Program-made: the position numbers and the translations under genes | Notes under the pieces: model-generated | What the model saw: only the letters and a program-made list of their open reading frames with translations | Databases searched by the model: none | Told to the model about the DNA's origin: nothing | Part shown: one piece after another, positions 43,166 to 51,883 of the stretch | Layout: each line of letters opens with the position of its first letter | Numbering within the stretch: the stretch's first letter is position 1 | NCBI GenBank assembly: GCA_016219875.1 | Contig: JACRJZ010000097.1 | Span: forward strand, 1 to 64,000 | Reading direction: 5' to 3' | From: Verrucomicrobiota bacterium | GTDB lineage: Bacteria > Verrucomicrobiota > Verrucomicrobiia > Limisphaerales > JACRJZ01 | Length of the DNA stretch: 64,000 bases

Positions 43166-44239
43166 GTGAAGAAACCCGTAGCCATAGATCTTTATTCTGG
43201 GTGTGGCGGCCTTACGCTCGGCTTGAAGCAGGCGGGGTTCAAGGTTGTCGGTGCCGTGGAAATCGACCCGCTGGCAGTTGAAACGTACGAGGCCAACCAC
43301 AAGAACGTTCACGTATGGCCGAAGCACATCCGCAAAGTTTCTGTGGCCGAGGTTCGGCGCAAATTCGGCCTCAACCCCGGAGACCTCGACCTGCTTGCCG
43401 GTTGTCCCCCCTGCCAAGGCTTCTCCACCATGACAACACTCAATGGAAAACGGCCACGGCGGGACCCGCGGAATAATCTTGTCCTCGAGTTCATCCGCTT
43501 CGTGCGCGGGCTGAAACCGAAGGCCATCATGATCGAGAACGTACCGGGTTTGGAAACCGACAAACGCATGAGGAAGGTGCGTCGGGTCTTGAAGGAGTTG
43601 GGGTACGAATGCAATTCCGATGTGCTGGATGCTGCGGATTACGGTGTGCCACAACGCCGGCGGCGGTTCATCCTGCTGGCCGGGCGCAAGAGAACAATTC
43701 CTTTCGCAAATCCGGCGCGCGCCAAAAGAACCGTGAGCTCCGCGTTTGCCAGGTTGAGCAAACGACGAGCACGCAACGATCCTCTCCATGCACTCGGAGA
43801 AAAGCGCAGCGGGAAAGTGACGAAACTCATCCGGCTGATTCCAAAGAACGGTGGCAACCGTCTCGATCTGGGCAAGCGTCGCCAGCTTGACTGCCATCGG
43901 AATTGCGACGGGTTCAAAGACGTTTATGGGCGGATGGCGTGGAATGATGTTGCTCCGACCATTACTGGCGGATGCTGCAATCCCTCGAAGGGGCGATTCC
44001 TTCATCCGACCAGGAACCGCTGCATCACTCTGCGCGAAGCCGCGCTGCTTCAGACTTTCCCGCCCACTTACTTTTTCTCCACGAAGCGGGGCAAGTTTCC
44101 GGCGGCTCAGATGATCGGGAACGCTTTGCCACCCGAGTTCATCCGGAGACACGCAAGGGCGGTTATCAAGTCTCTTCGTCTGACAGTCGCAAACGACCGT
44201 GCTTCAAGGAAACCGCACCATGCCCACGTCCTCAATTGA
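43166..44239 (+). CDS. DNA C5-cytosine methyltransferase
   Basis: This enzyme transfers a methyl group from SAM to C5 of cytosine in a specific DNA site. The 357-residue protein starts at a GTG and has motif I AIDLYSGCGGLTLGL, motif IV with the catalytic Cys83 in AGCPPCQGFS, motif VI IENVPGL (ENV at 124-126), motif VIII (DYGVPQRRRRFILLAG) and motif X (MIGNALPPEFI). The target-recognition region is about residues 185-265. It is followed with a 20-bp overlap by a helicase-nuclease gene and then by a Vsr-type gene. The recognition site cannot be read from sequence. Confidence 0.95.
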   Translation: MKKPVAIDLYSGCGGLTLGLKQAGFKVVGAVEIDPLAVETYEANHKNVHVWPKHIRKVSVAEVRRKFGLNPGDLDLLAGCPPCQGFSTMTTLNGKRPRRDPRNNLVLEFIRFVRGLKPKAIMIENVPGLETDKRMRKVRRVLKELGYECNSDVLDAADYGVPQRRRRFILLAGRKRTIPFANPARAKRTVSSAFARLSKRRARNDPLHALGEKRSGKVTKLIRLIPKNGGNRLDLGKRRQLDCHRNCDGFKDVYGRMAWNDVAPTITGGCCNPSKGRFLHPTRNRCITLREAALLQTFPPTYFFSTKRGKFPAAQMIGNALPPEFIRRHARAVIKSLRLTVANDRASRKPHHAHVLN

Positions 44240-47150
44240 CGCCGTCCTCCGTCAGAAACTGACCCCAGAACAATACCAAGCTGCCGTTGATCCGGCGAAG
44301 GAGGTCTTGACGCTTGCTTGCGCCGGCTCTGGTAAGTCCCGCACCCTCGCCTACCGAATCGCCCGCCTTTTGGCTGAAGGCGAAGATCCGAAAAGCATTG
44401 TTGCATTCACTTTCACCGAAAAGGCAGCGGAGGCGATTAAGCTACGTGTCGCAAAAGCGCTCGAAGCTGCCGGTCTTCAGCCAACGGCGGTCGGGGCGAT
44501 GTATCTCGGCACAATCCACGCCTTCTGCCAACTCAAGCTCGGCGAGATGGATGCGACGTACCGACAATTTGATGTGCTGGACGAAAACCGGCTGAAGCTC
44601 TTCCTCATTTCCCGATATCCGCAACTGCGTCTTGACCAGTTACGGCTACGCGCCGCCAACCGGAGTTTCTTCAGGACCATCAAAGAAGTCGCTGACGCAT
44701 GGAAGACAATGAACGATGAGGTGGTCAGTCTCGCCGATGTTCAGGCCCAAGACCGTTCGCTCGGCGAGGTTTTGGGCGCGCTGCAAGATCGGCTTCGCCA
44801 GGACGAGTACATCGATTTTTCGCTGATGATTCGGACCGTCGCGGATGCCCTCCGGGCCAGCGAAGCGAGCGCTGAACGCGCTGTTGCCAAACTCAAGCAT
44901 CTGATGGTCGATGAATACCAGGATATCAATCCTGCCCAAGAGGTCTTGATTCAGGAGTTGCACAAACGGTCTTCAACGCTCTTCGTCGTTGGGGACGATG
45001 ACCAGGCCATCTACGCTTGGCGAGGAGCCGATGTCAGCAACATCATCGACTTCGGGAATCGTTATCCCGCGTGTTCACGGTACACCCTTGCAAAGAACTT
45101 CCGCAGCACCAAAGCCATCGTTGCCGCGGCGGATGGATTCGTCGCGGGTGTCTTGGGTGCCATGCGGATTTCGAAGTTGCCGCAGGCGGATGATCCAAGC
45201 GGACCACGGCATTTTGGAAATCACTGGTTCCCGGATCGTCAATCGGAGGCGGCATGGGTCGCCGACCGCATCGCTGCGCTATTGGGGACGGCCTATTTGG
45301 AGAGCGACAGCACGGTTCGCGGACTGACACCGGGTGACTTTGCAGTGTTGATGCGCTCAACGCGGCAGCCGGAAAGCGACGGAACTCCGCGCCATGTGGC
45401 TTTCACGGCAGCCCTTGCAACACGAAACATCACCTTCTCTCTTGAATCGGGCGGAGGAGTCTTTGACCGGAACCAGGTGGCGGTGTTGAGGGACACATTT
45501 CTCCTGCTCCGAAGCGGCTCGCCAACGCGCGAGCAAGCACAATCGCACTTTGACACCCTCGTTTCGCCTGTGTTTCCTAACGCCGATTTCAACGAATTTG
45601 CGCAGGTTCTGTCCGAATGGGGACGTCGCATCCACGAACCGATTGACATCACCCGGCGTCGTGTATACCCGCAGCAGCTTGTCCATGACTTGCTGGAAGC
45701 GTTCGGCTTGGGGCGGACGAATTTCGAGCCAGTCGTGATGCGAGACATCGGGATTTTCAGCCGCATCATTCAGGATGTGGAGGCGGTCTATGTCAGTATC
45801 GACAGCGCCCGGCGTTTCCAGGACATCTGCAACTTCCTTGAGAACGTGGCCGATTCGGGCTATGACACGTCCACCGACGACGTGCTTCGCCGGCCCGACG
45901 CGGTAACGGTGGCCACCGTTCACAAGGTAAAAGGCTTGGAGTTCCCGGTTGTCTTCGTTGTGGATGTGGAAGGCGAGAGATTTCCGGGAAGGCGGCGCAG
46001 TTACGAAGGATGGCTGCCCCCAGCGGTAATCCAGAATGCTCTGAACCGCGGAGCCTACCAAGGCACTCCGGAAGAAGAGGCGCGCTTGTTCTACACCGCC
46101 ATCACGCGAGCAGAGAGATTTTTTTACGTTAGCGGAGCCGAGAATTTACCCGGAGGCCGGAAGCGCCGGAAGCCGTCGCAGTTCACATTGCGCCTGGACC
46201 ATCCCGAAATCACGGCAGACCCCGCACAACTTCCTCCGGGCCTGACGCAGAGTGCCCGCGTCCCGCGTATCGATGAGGCAGTCATCCCGACCTCCTTTTC
46301 TGAAATTCGCTACTACTTGTCTTGCCCCCGCAATTACCAGTTTCGAAAGAGCTTCGGCTTCAGTCCGCCGATTCCCGAGATGTTCGGCTTCGGCATGACC
46401 GTCCACACCGCCGTTGGCAAGCTGCACGAGACATTCCCCTCGACCGTTCCATCTGGCCGAGAGGCCGAAGATCTCGCGAAAGACGTTTTCCACTTGAAGC
46501 ACATGCCGCCGAGCCGTGACCCGGTCAACCGTCCGGGCGGTTACGAACGTGCCAAGGAATCGGCTGGCCAGATTCTCAGAACCTATGCCGAGTCTTACCG
46601 GGAGGACTTCGCACGCAATCGGCAAGTCGAAGTCAGGTTCGAAATCCCGGTAGAACAAGCGGTCATCACCGGGACGATTGACCTGCTGCTGAAGCTTGAT
46701 CCCGAGGACAGAATTCTGGACGCACGGGTGATTGACTTCAAAGCAATGGAGGGCGGGCGCGATCCCGAAACCAACGAAGAACTCCAGTGGACGGAACTTG
46801 CCCTACAGGTTCAACTCTATGCCAGGGCTGCAAACGATGTGTTGGGTGAGAATGCCCGAACCGGGGCGGTTCACCTGCTGAAGGACAATCAGCGCGTTGA
46901 CGTCCCCGTTGGGGATGAGGCTGTCCGCAGCGCAGTCGAGAATGTCGAGTGGGCAGTCAACCGGATTCTCGCGGGCGACTTTCCGATGCGTCCTCATCCA
47001 AAGAAGTGCGAGAACTGTGACTTCCGTTTACTGTGCGCAAAGGAGTCACAGAGTTTCTCGTCGGCCACTCAGCCTCCGCCGATTCAGATCCCGCGCCCGC
47101 CACGCCAGCAACTTGCCCGAGCGTTCAGCGAATTCGCTCCTGTCCCATGA
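44220..47150 (+). CDS. UvrD-like helicase fused to a four-cysteine PD-(D/E)XK nuclease
   Basis: The ATG at 44220 gives 976 residues. The N-terminal two thirds are a superfamily 1 helicase: Walker A ACAGSGKSRTL near 35, VAFTFTEKAAEAIKLR, DEYQDINPAQ near 231, GDDDQAIYAWRGA, VATVHKVKGLEFPVVFV and RLFYTAITRAERFFYVSG. The C-terminal third is a RecB/AddB/Cas4-like nuclease: GTIDLLLKL and VIDFKAMEG (near 837) carry the metal-binding acids and lysine. A cysteine in YLSCPRN (near 701) plus three in CENCDFRLLC (near 929) match the iron-sulphur staple of AddB and Cas4. It overlaps the methyltransferase gene and abuts the Vsr gene. Its A/T-richer codons suggest recent acquisition. Confidence 0.9.
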   Translation: MPTSSIDAVLRQKLTPEQYQAAVDPAKEVLTLACAGSGKSRTLAYRIARLLAEGEDPKSIVAFTFTEKAAEAIKLRVAKALEAAGLQPTAVGAMYLGTIHAFCQLKLGEMDATYRQFDVLDENRLKLFLISRYPQLRLDQLRLRAANRSFFRTIKEVADAWKTMNDEVVSLADVQAQDRSLGEVLGALQDRLRQDEYIDFSLMIRTVADALRASEASAERAVAKLKHLMVDEYQDINPAQEVLIQELHKRSSTLFVVGDDDQAIYAWRGADVSNIIDFGNRYPACSRYTLAKNFRSTKAIVAAADGFVAGVLGAMRISKLPQADDPSGPRHFGNHWFPDRQSEAAWVADRIAALLGTAYLESDSTVRGLTPGDFAVLMRSTRQPESDGTPRHVAFTAALATRNITFSLESGGGVFDRNQVAVLRDTFLLLRSGSPTREQAQSHFDTLVSPVFPNADFNEFAQVLSEWGRRIHEPIDITRRRVYPQQLVHDLLEAFGLGRTNFEPVVMRDIGIFSRIIQDVEAVYVSIDSARRFQDICNFLENVADSGYDTSTDDVLRRPDAVTVATVHKVKGLEFPVVFVVDVEGERFPGRRRSYEGWLPPAVIQNALNRGAYQGTPEEEARLFYTAITRAERFFYVSGAENLPGGRKRRKPSQFTLRLDHPEITADPAQLPPGLTQSARVPRIDEAVIPTSFSEIRYYLSCPRNYQFRKSFGFSPPIPEMFGFGMTVHTAVGKLHETFPSTVPSGREAEDLAKDVFHLKHMPPSRDPVNRPGGYERAKESAGQILRTYAESYREDFARNRQVEVRFEIPVEQAVITGTIDLLLKLDPEDRILDARVIDFKAMEGGRDPETNEELQWTELALQVQLYARAANDVLGENARTGAVHLLKDNQRVDVPVGDEAVRSAVENVEWAVNRILAGDFPMRPHPKKCENCDFRLLCAKESQSFSSATQPPPIQIPRPPRQQLARAFSEFAPVP

Positions 47151-47564
47151 ATGGCTGACGTCTTCAACAAGGCAAAGCGTTCGCAAATCATGTCCCGCGT
47201 GCGCGGGCACGGAAATGAACGGACGGAGTTGGCTTTGGTTTCGTTGCTGCGCCGCAACAGACTTTCCGGCTGGCGGCGGAATCAGCCTGTGTTTGGGAAG
47301 CCCGATTTCATTTTTCGCCAACAGCGGTTGGTCGTATTTGTGGACGGCTGCTTTTGGCACGGTTGCCCGCTCCATGCTACGAAGCCAGCTACGAACCGCG
47401 CTTTCTGGCGGAAGAAGTTGGCGAGGAACAAGGCCCGCGACCGACTGGTGAACCGGACGCTACGGAAAGCGGGCTGGCGCGTTATGCGGATTTGGCAGCA
47501 CGAATTGGCGCGCAAACGGGAAGCCCCTCTGGTGGTGAAGCTGCGGAAGGCGCTGGCCCCGTAG
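47151..47564 (+). CDS. Vsr-type DNA endonuclease
   Basis: Vsr nicks DNA at T:G mismatches that arise when 5-methylcytosine deaminates, protecting methylated sites. The 137-residue protein begins right after the helicase stop. It has RSQIMSRVRGHGNERTELAL, the catalytic Asp52 in GKPDFIF, and VFVDGCFWHGCP with the conserved His70 and zinc-site cysteines 67 and 72. E. coli Vsr His64 is replaced by Asp65, a substitution common in the wider family. Pairing with a C5 methyltransferase fits repair, but such enzymes can also serve as restriction nucleases. Confidence 0.92.
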   Translation: MADVFNKAKRSQIMSRVRGHGNERTELALVSLLRRNRLSGWRRNQPVFGKPDFIFRQQRLVVFVDGCFWHGCPLHATKPATNRAFWRKKLARNKARDRLVNRTLRKAGWRVMRIWQHELARKREAPLVVKLRKALAP

Positions 47565-47595
47565 GACTGGCGTCGCGCCTGCCTCCATCTGAACG

Positions 47596-47748
47596 CAAAC
47601 CACCGAAGCTCAGAGTCAGGCGGGACTCGGTGACCTGCGTGCGATTCTCCACCAGCGCGTCATCGACCAATACGAAGCCGTGCGAGCCGTCGCCGACGCC
47701 GTCATCCGCGCCCCTCAGGTTCCATGGAAGGAGGCAAAACCGAACTAG
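47596..47748 (+). pseudogene. Orphan C-terminal coding fragment downstream of the Vsr gene
   Basis: A stop-free stretch after a TGA at 47590 reads QTTEAQSQAGLGDLRAILHQ, then RVIDQYEAVRAVADAVIRAP and ends in WKEAKPN with TAG. It has helical, amphipathic composition typical of real protein but no start codon. I cannot name the family. It may be the tail of a gene cut when the methyltransferase cassette inserted. The rest of the gap to 47899 shows nothing recognisable. Confidence 0.3.
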
Positions 47749-47899
47749 CCGAGTCGCGTGTCTGTTCACCCGCCGTATTGCTTGGTCAGCTTGCTACTGC
47801 TTGGCGGCGCGCGTCTCGTCGTTGCCGTGCAACTTCCGAGCCTTACCCGTCGTCGAAATCGCAACAACCTGCCACGACCCGCCCGTGTTGGCGTGCTGC

Positions 47900-49084
47900 C
47901 TACTTCTTCTTGTCCCAGCCCTGGTCCTTGATGACTTGATCGAGGGCCGTCTTGGGCGCGAAGGTCGCCGGGAGGGCGTTGAAGCGGACCAGGTACTTGA
48001 ACGCGGCGGCCACGTTCTTCGCTTCGTCTTTCTTCGCGGCCAGTTTGTCCGCGGGAAGTTTCTTCAAGTTCTCGACGTACTGGCCGGCCATTTGTTCCAC
48101 CTTCTGGAGCGCGGCGTCGTCCTTCTCGTAAGGAAGCGACTCCATGAGACGGAGCATCTCCGGCAACGGTTTGTCAGGGTTCGCCAACTTCGCGGCGTCC
48201 TGGCGGATCGACGCGGCGATCTCCGCGCGCTTGGCCATCGTGGCTTCCGTGCTGAGCCAGCCATCGGTGCCGCCTTCGGAAGCGCGCAAGGGCAGTTCGC
48301 GATACCAGATGTTGCGGAAGCGCATGGGATTGCCGTGGTCCTGCAAGCTGAGCGGGCCTTTGGCCGGGAACGGTCCGGGCTTGGTGCGCGCCATGTGGGT
48401 GCCGCCGCCTTCGAGCATGGTGTGGTCCTGCACGAGCACACCGTTGACGAGCACCGTCACATAGCCGGGATCGACGACCTTGCCGTCTTTGTAGATCGGA
48501 CGGCGGAAGACGATGTCGTACATCTGCCACTCGCCGGGCGGGCGCACGGCGTTGGCCATGGGCGGATTGATGCCGTAGTAGGCGCCGGCGTGGCCGTCGG
48601 CGTAGGTCAAGTTGTTGTAGGAGTCGAGAATTTGGATTTCGAGCATGTTCATGAGGAACATGCCGCTGTTGCCCCGGCCTTGACTGCTACCTTCCACCTT
48701 GGCGGGCGCGGCCCACTCGATGTGCAATTGGCAGTCACCGAATTTTTCCTTCGTGCGGATGGCGCCTTTGCCGGGCGCCACCTGCATGTAGCCGTTGCTC
48801 ACGATCCACGGCGCCGGCGCGCCTTTGTCCGTTTCCCATTTCGACAAATCTGTTCCGTCGAACAGGATGATCGCGTCCGACGGCGGTTTGCCAGGCTGCT
48901 CCGCCGAACTAAACGTGCCTGGCGTGACGATCTTGGGCTGGGGGCGGTTTCCGTCGTGGACAGCCCAGGGGTGATGCTCATCCGGGGCGTCGCCGTAGAA
49001 CACGGGGCCGGAAGAAGCCGCGAAGCCTGCGGTCGCAAGCGACAGAAGTGTGCTCAAGGTGGTCAGTGTGAATTTTGTTTTCAT
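47900..49084 (-). CDS. Secreted DUF1080 / 3-keto-disaccharide hydrolase family protein
   Basis: The start at 49084 (MKTKFTLTTL) gives 394 residues with a signal peptide ending around AGFAASSG. The DUF1080 jelly-roll domain follows: DAIILFDGTDLSKWE, GDCQLHIEWAAP, GRGNSGMFLMNMLEIQILDS, GAYYGINPP, GEWQMYDIVFR and FRNIWYRELP. Some family members hydrolyse 3-keto-disaccharides; many are uncharacterised lectin-like or glycosidase proteins. Residues after about 290 form a separate helical tail (AKRAEIAASIRQDAAKL). Its neighbour on the same strand side is a GH95 fucosidase gene, so a role in glycan breakdown is plausible. Confidence 0.88.
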   Translation of the reverse strand: MKTKFTLTTLSTLLSLATAGFAASSGPVFYGDAPDEHHPWAVHDGNRPQPKIVTPGTFSSAEQPGKPPSDAIILFDGTDLSKWETDKGAPAPWIVSNGYMQVAPGKGAIRTKEKFGDCQLHIEWAAPAKVEGSSQGRGNSGMFLMNMLEIQILDSYNNLTYADGHAGAYYGINPPMANAVRPPGEWQMYDIVFRRPIYKDGKVVDPGYVTVLVNGVLVQDHTMLEGGGTHMARTKPGPFPAKGPLSLQDHGNPMRFRNIWYRELPLRASEGGTDGWLSTEATMAKRAEIAASIRQDAAKLANPDKPLPEMLRLMESLPYEKDDAALQKVEQMAGQYVENLKKLPADKLAAKKDEAKNVAAAFKYLVRFNALPATFAPKTALDQVIKDQGWDKKK

Positions 49085-49179
49085 GGGCGGAGCATGGCAC
49101 TTCGGGAAGGCCAGCGTCAATCTTGGGAATGAAGCCCCAATCGTTAGCGAACCGGAGGAAACCGCATTTGTGGTGAACG

Positions 49180-49247
49180 CCGGGTCGGGGGACCCGGCCT
49201 ACAACACCGCCGTGTAGGCCGCGTGCCCTCACGCGGCGGGCCACCAC
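49180..49247. repeat. Tandem hairpins between the GH95 and DUF1080 genes
   Basis: CCGGGTCGGGGGACCCGG is followed by GTGTAGGCCGCGTGCCCTC and ACGCGGCGGGCC, giving two neighbouring GC-rich stems. They lie in the 192-bp gap between two minus-strand genes and would end or pause transcription of the upstream GH95 gene. Confidence 0.65.
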
Positions 49248-49276
49248 TTCCGTAAGGATCGGGGAATGAAGGAACC

Positions 49277-51478
49277 CTACGAAGTCGTGACCGTCTTGAC
49301 CTCTCCATTCACCCGCACTTTCACCGTGCGCGGCCCAGGTGAGGTGATGCGGTAGTTCGTCACCTTGCCGTTCTGCCATTCGATCTCGACGGTGCAGTTG
49401 CCGCGGGCGCGCAGGCCCGTGACTTTGCCGTTCGGCCAGGCCTTCGGCAGCGCGGGGAGCAGGTCGATTTCTCCGGCATGGCTTTGCACGAGCATCTCCG
49501 CCATCGCGGCGGTGATGCCGAAGTTCCCGTCCATCTGGAACGGCGGATGATTGCCGAACAGGTTCGGCAGCAAGTTGTGCGTGAACAGGCCGCGCACCAT
49601 CTCGTAAGCCTTCTCAGGATTTCCCAGCCGCGCCCACAGCGCGCAGCGCCAGGGCCACGTCCAACTGCGCCGGCTGTCCCCGGCGGTGCCGCGTGCCTCC
49701 AGCGAGACGGCCGCGGCCTTGGCCAACTCCGGTGTCTTGGCCACGCTGATTTGTCGTCCCGGATAGACGGCGAACAAATGAGACGTGTGCCGATGCTGGT
49801 CCTTGGGATCGTCGCGGTCGGTCATCCATTCCTGCAACTGGCCCCAACGGCCAATCTGCGGGCCAGCCAGTTTGTCGCGCAGGGCGGCCACTTTCGCGCG
49901 ATAGGCATCGTCCACGCCCAAGACTTCGCCAGCCTGGAGGTAGTTGTTGAACAGGTCCCAGACGATCTGCTGGCTGTAGCTCACGCCGTCTTCCTCGGGG
50001 CCGTGTTCCGGCGACCAGCATTTCGGCACCACCAACCGGCCATCCGGCAGCGCCTTCAGGTGGTCTTCCCAGAACTCGCAAACCTCTTTGAGGATCGGAT
50101 AGGCGACGTTCTTCAGGAACTCCTTGTCCTCGCTGAAGGCGTAATGCTCCCACAAGTGCTGGCCATACCACGCGTTGGCGGTCTTGTCCCACTTCCAGCC
50201 CAGTCCGCCGAAGATGTTGTGCGAGGTGCGCAGCGTCCATCCACGCACGCGCCCGGACTCCGTCTTGAACTCCCTCGCCGCCTCGGTGGCCTTGCGCCAC
50301 GGCCCAAGCTGGCTCTGGATCAGATCAAAGAACGGCAGGTGGCACTCGCCGAGGTTCGCGACTTCCGCGCCCCAGTAATTCATCTGCACGTTGATGTTCG
50401 CGTGATAGTCGGAACTCCACGGCGGCCGGTTGCTGTCGTTCCAGAGTCCTTGCAGGTTCGCGGGCAGACCCGGCCGGCGCGAGCAGGCGATGAGCAGGTA
50501 GCGGCCATACTGGAAGAGGAGCGTCTCCAGTTCGGGATCGGCGCCGCCGTCGCGATACGCTTTGAGGCGCTGGTCGGTCGGCAGGGCGCGCACCGCGGCC
50601 GGCGTCTCACCGACGCGGAGGGAAACGCGCCGATACAGACCCTGGTAATCGCGGACGTGGCGCGCCAGCAATTCGGCGAACGGGCACGCTGCCGCTTGCT
50701 CCATGCGGCGGCGCAAGCCTTCTCCCGGCGCGGCACCGCGGAAAAGCTTCGTCGCGTCCATCGCGTAATCCGTGCCGGGCGCGAGCAGCACCACCACTTC
50801 ATCGCAGCCCTGAAGAGTGAGTCGTCCGTTTTCGGCGCGCACCGTGCCGCCGCGCGGGAGGAGGCGGGCAATGGCTTCGTAGCGCAACCCGTTGGTGAGT
50901 TCGCCGCGGAAGGAGAGCGTGTTGCTCTCCGTCGTTGTGCGCTCGCGGTGCGCGCCTTTGAGTTCCACCGTGCCTGACACCGAACCCGGCTTGTCGGCCG
51001 ACCAGCGCACCACGATCAATCCATCCGGATGACTCGCGAAAGCTTCACGCCGATGCCGCACGCCGTCTTTCTGGAACTCCACGCGCGCCACTGCGGCGGC
51101 GAGATCAAGCTCACGCCGGTAGCCGGCGACCGCCCCGCTTTCGGCCGTCGCATTACCGCTGGCCTGCGGGCGGGCCGGAAGTTCGAGGAACAGATCGCCG
51201 AAGTTCTGATATGCGCCCATGCGGCCGTAATCTCCGCTCGGGTTTTCATCCCCGGTCCACAGGCTGTCGTCGTTGAACTGGATGCGCTCGCGCTCGACAC
51301 CGCCAAACACCATGCAGCCGATGTGGCCGTTGCCGAGTGGCAGGGCTTCCGCGGACCAGACGCGCGCCGGCTTGTCGTACCAAAGCGTCTCGGCGCTCTC
51401 CGCCCCGGCGGCGCGGGCCGACGGCGCGAGTTGAATTCCCAGAAACAGAACGACTGCCAGCAGGAGCCGGCGGCACAT
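49277..51478 (-). CDS. Glycoside hydrolase family 95 (alpha-L-fucosidase-type)
   Basis: GH95 enzymes are inverting alpha-1,2-L-fucosidases or alpha-L-galactosidases. The start at 51478 (MCRRLLLAVVLFLG) gives 733 residues with a signal peptide ending near SARAAGAE, so the enzyme is exported. Landmarks are AEALPLGNGHIGCMVFGG, RIQFNDDSLWTG, NLQGLWNDSNRPPWSSDYHA, VQMNYWGAEVANL, and DGNFGITAAMAEMLVQSHAG near the C-terminus. A longer open frame to 51856 runs through repeats and is rejected. Together with L-fucose isomerase upstream it suggests use of fucose-containing glycans. Confidence 0.93.
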   Translation of the reverse strand: MCRRLLLAVVLFLGIQLAPSARAAGAESAETLWYDKPARVWSAEALPLGNGHIGCMVFGGVERERIQFNDDSLWTGDENPSGDYGRMGAYQNFGDLFLELPARPQASGNATAESGAVAGYRRELDLAAAVARVEFQKDGVRHRREAFASHPDGLIVVRWSADKPGSVSGTVELKGAHRERTTTESNTLSFRGELTNGLRYEAIARLLPRGGTVRAENGRLTLQGCDEVVVLLAPGTDYAMDATKLFRGAAPGEGLRRRMEQAAACPFAELLARHVRDYQGLYRRVSLRVGETPAAVRALPTDQRLKAYRDGGADPELETLLFQYGRYLLIACSRRPGLPANLQGLWNDSNRPPWSSDYHANINVQMNYWGAEVANLGECHLPFFDLIQSQLGPWRKATEAAREFKTESGRVRGWTLRTSHNIFGGLGWKWDKTANAWYGQHLWEHYAFSEDKEFLKNVAYPILKEVCEFWEDHLKALPDGRLVVPKCWSPEHGPEEDGVSYSQQIVWDLFNNYLQAGEVLGVDDAYRAKVAALRDKLAGPQIGRWGQLQEWMTDRDDPKDQHRHTSHLFAVYPGRQISVAKTPELAKAAAVSLEARGTAGDSRRSWTWPWRCALWARLGNPEKAYEMVRGLFTHNLLPNLFGNHPPFQMDGNFGITAAMAEMLVQSHAGEIDLLPALPKAWPNGKVTGLRARGNCTVEIEWQNGKVTNYRITSPGPRTVKVRVNGEVKTVTTS

Positions 51479-51514
51479 TGGGCCTGAAATCCGAAACTCC
51501 AGAGCGTCCTTCAG

Positions 51515-51818
51515 CCCCGTAGCGGCCGACGTGAGGAGGTTTTGTCCCAAGGCTGCATCAAGCTCCCGTCCGGCGCACTGGGTAGCGCAGGTTTTCAACC
51601 TGCTGTATCGCCGACTTGCAGTCGGCAAGGCCGTGAACCTTCCAGCCGGTTGGCCTCTTCCAACGCTCGCCGGTTGGAAAACCGGCGCTACGGCAGACTG
51701 GAAAGTCTGCGCTACGAGGGCTCCCGAACCGAGCTTGATGCAGCCTCGGTTTTGTTCTTTGGCTGATCTCTGACCGCGGACTTCTGGATGGAGCCTCCTC
51801 ACGTCGGTTGCTACGGGG
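51515..51818. repeat. GTAGCAGCCGAC-type hairpin split by another element
   Basis: The left arm CCCCGTAGCGGCCGACGTGA (51515 onward, to 51539) and the right arm TCACGTCGGTTGCTACGGGG (ending 51818) are complementary but 254 bp apart, instead of 15-25 bp as in other copies. The interval contains a complete 195-bp element (51551-51745). This indicates that one repeat inserted into the loop of the other. The 405-bp gap between the GH95 gene and rnhB holds nothing else. Confidence 0.85.
51551..51745. repeat. 195-bp palindromic intergenic element, copy 2 (nested)
   Basis: Begins GGCTGCATCAAGCTCCCG and ends CGAGCTTGATGCAGCC, the same length and order of internal palindromes as the copy at 6093-6287, with scattered single-base differences. 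Its terminal inverted repeats are better matched here than in copy 1. Confidence 0.9.
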
Positions 51819-51883
51819 TTTGGTGTCAAGGTGCTGCGGTCGGGCGTCGTATTCATGGCCGGATCAAATCACGACCCTCGCCG

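Noticed and set aside
51479..51856. N-terminal extension of the GH95 protein to 859 residues
   Set aside because: The extension reads through two nested palindromic repeats; the signal peptide starting at 51478 marks the true N-terminus.
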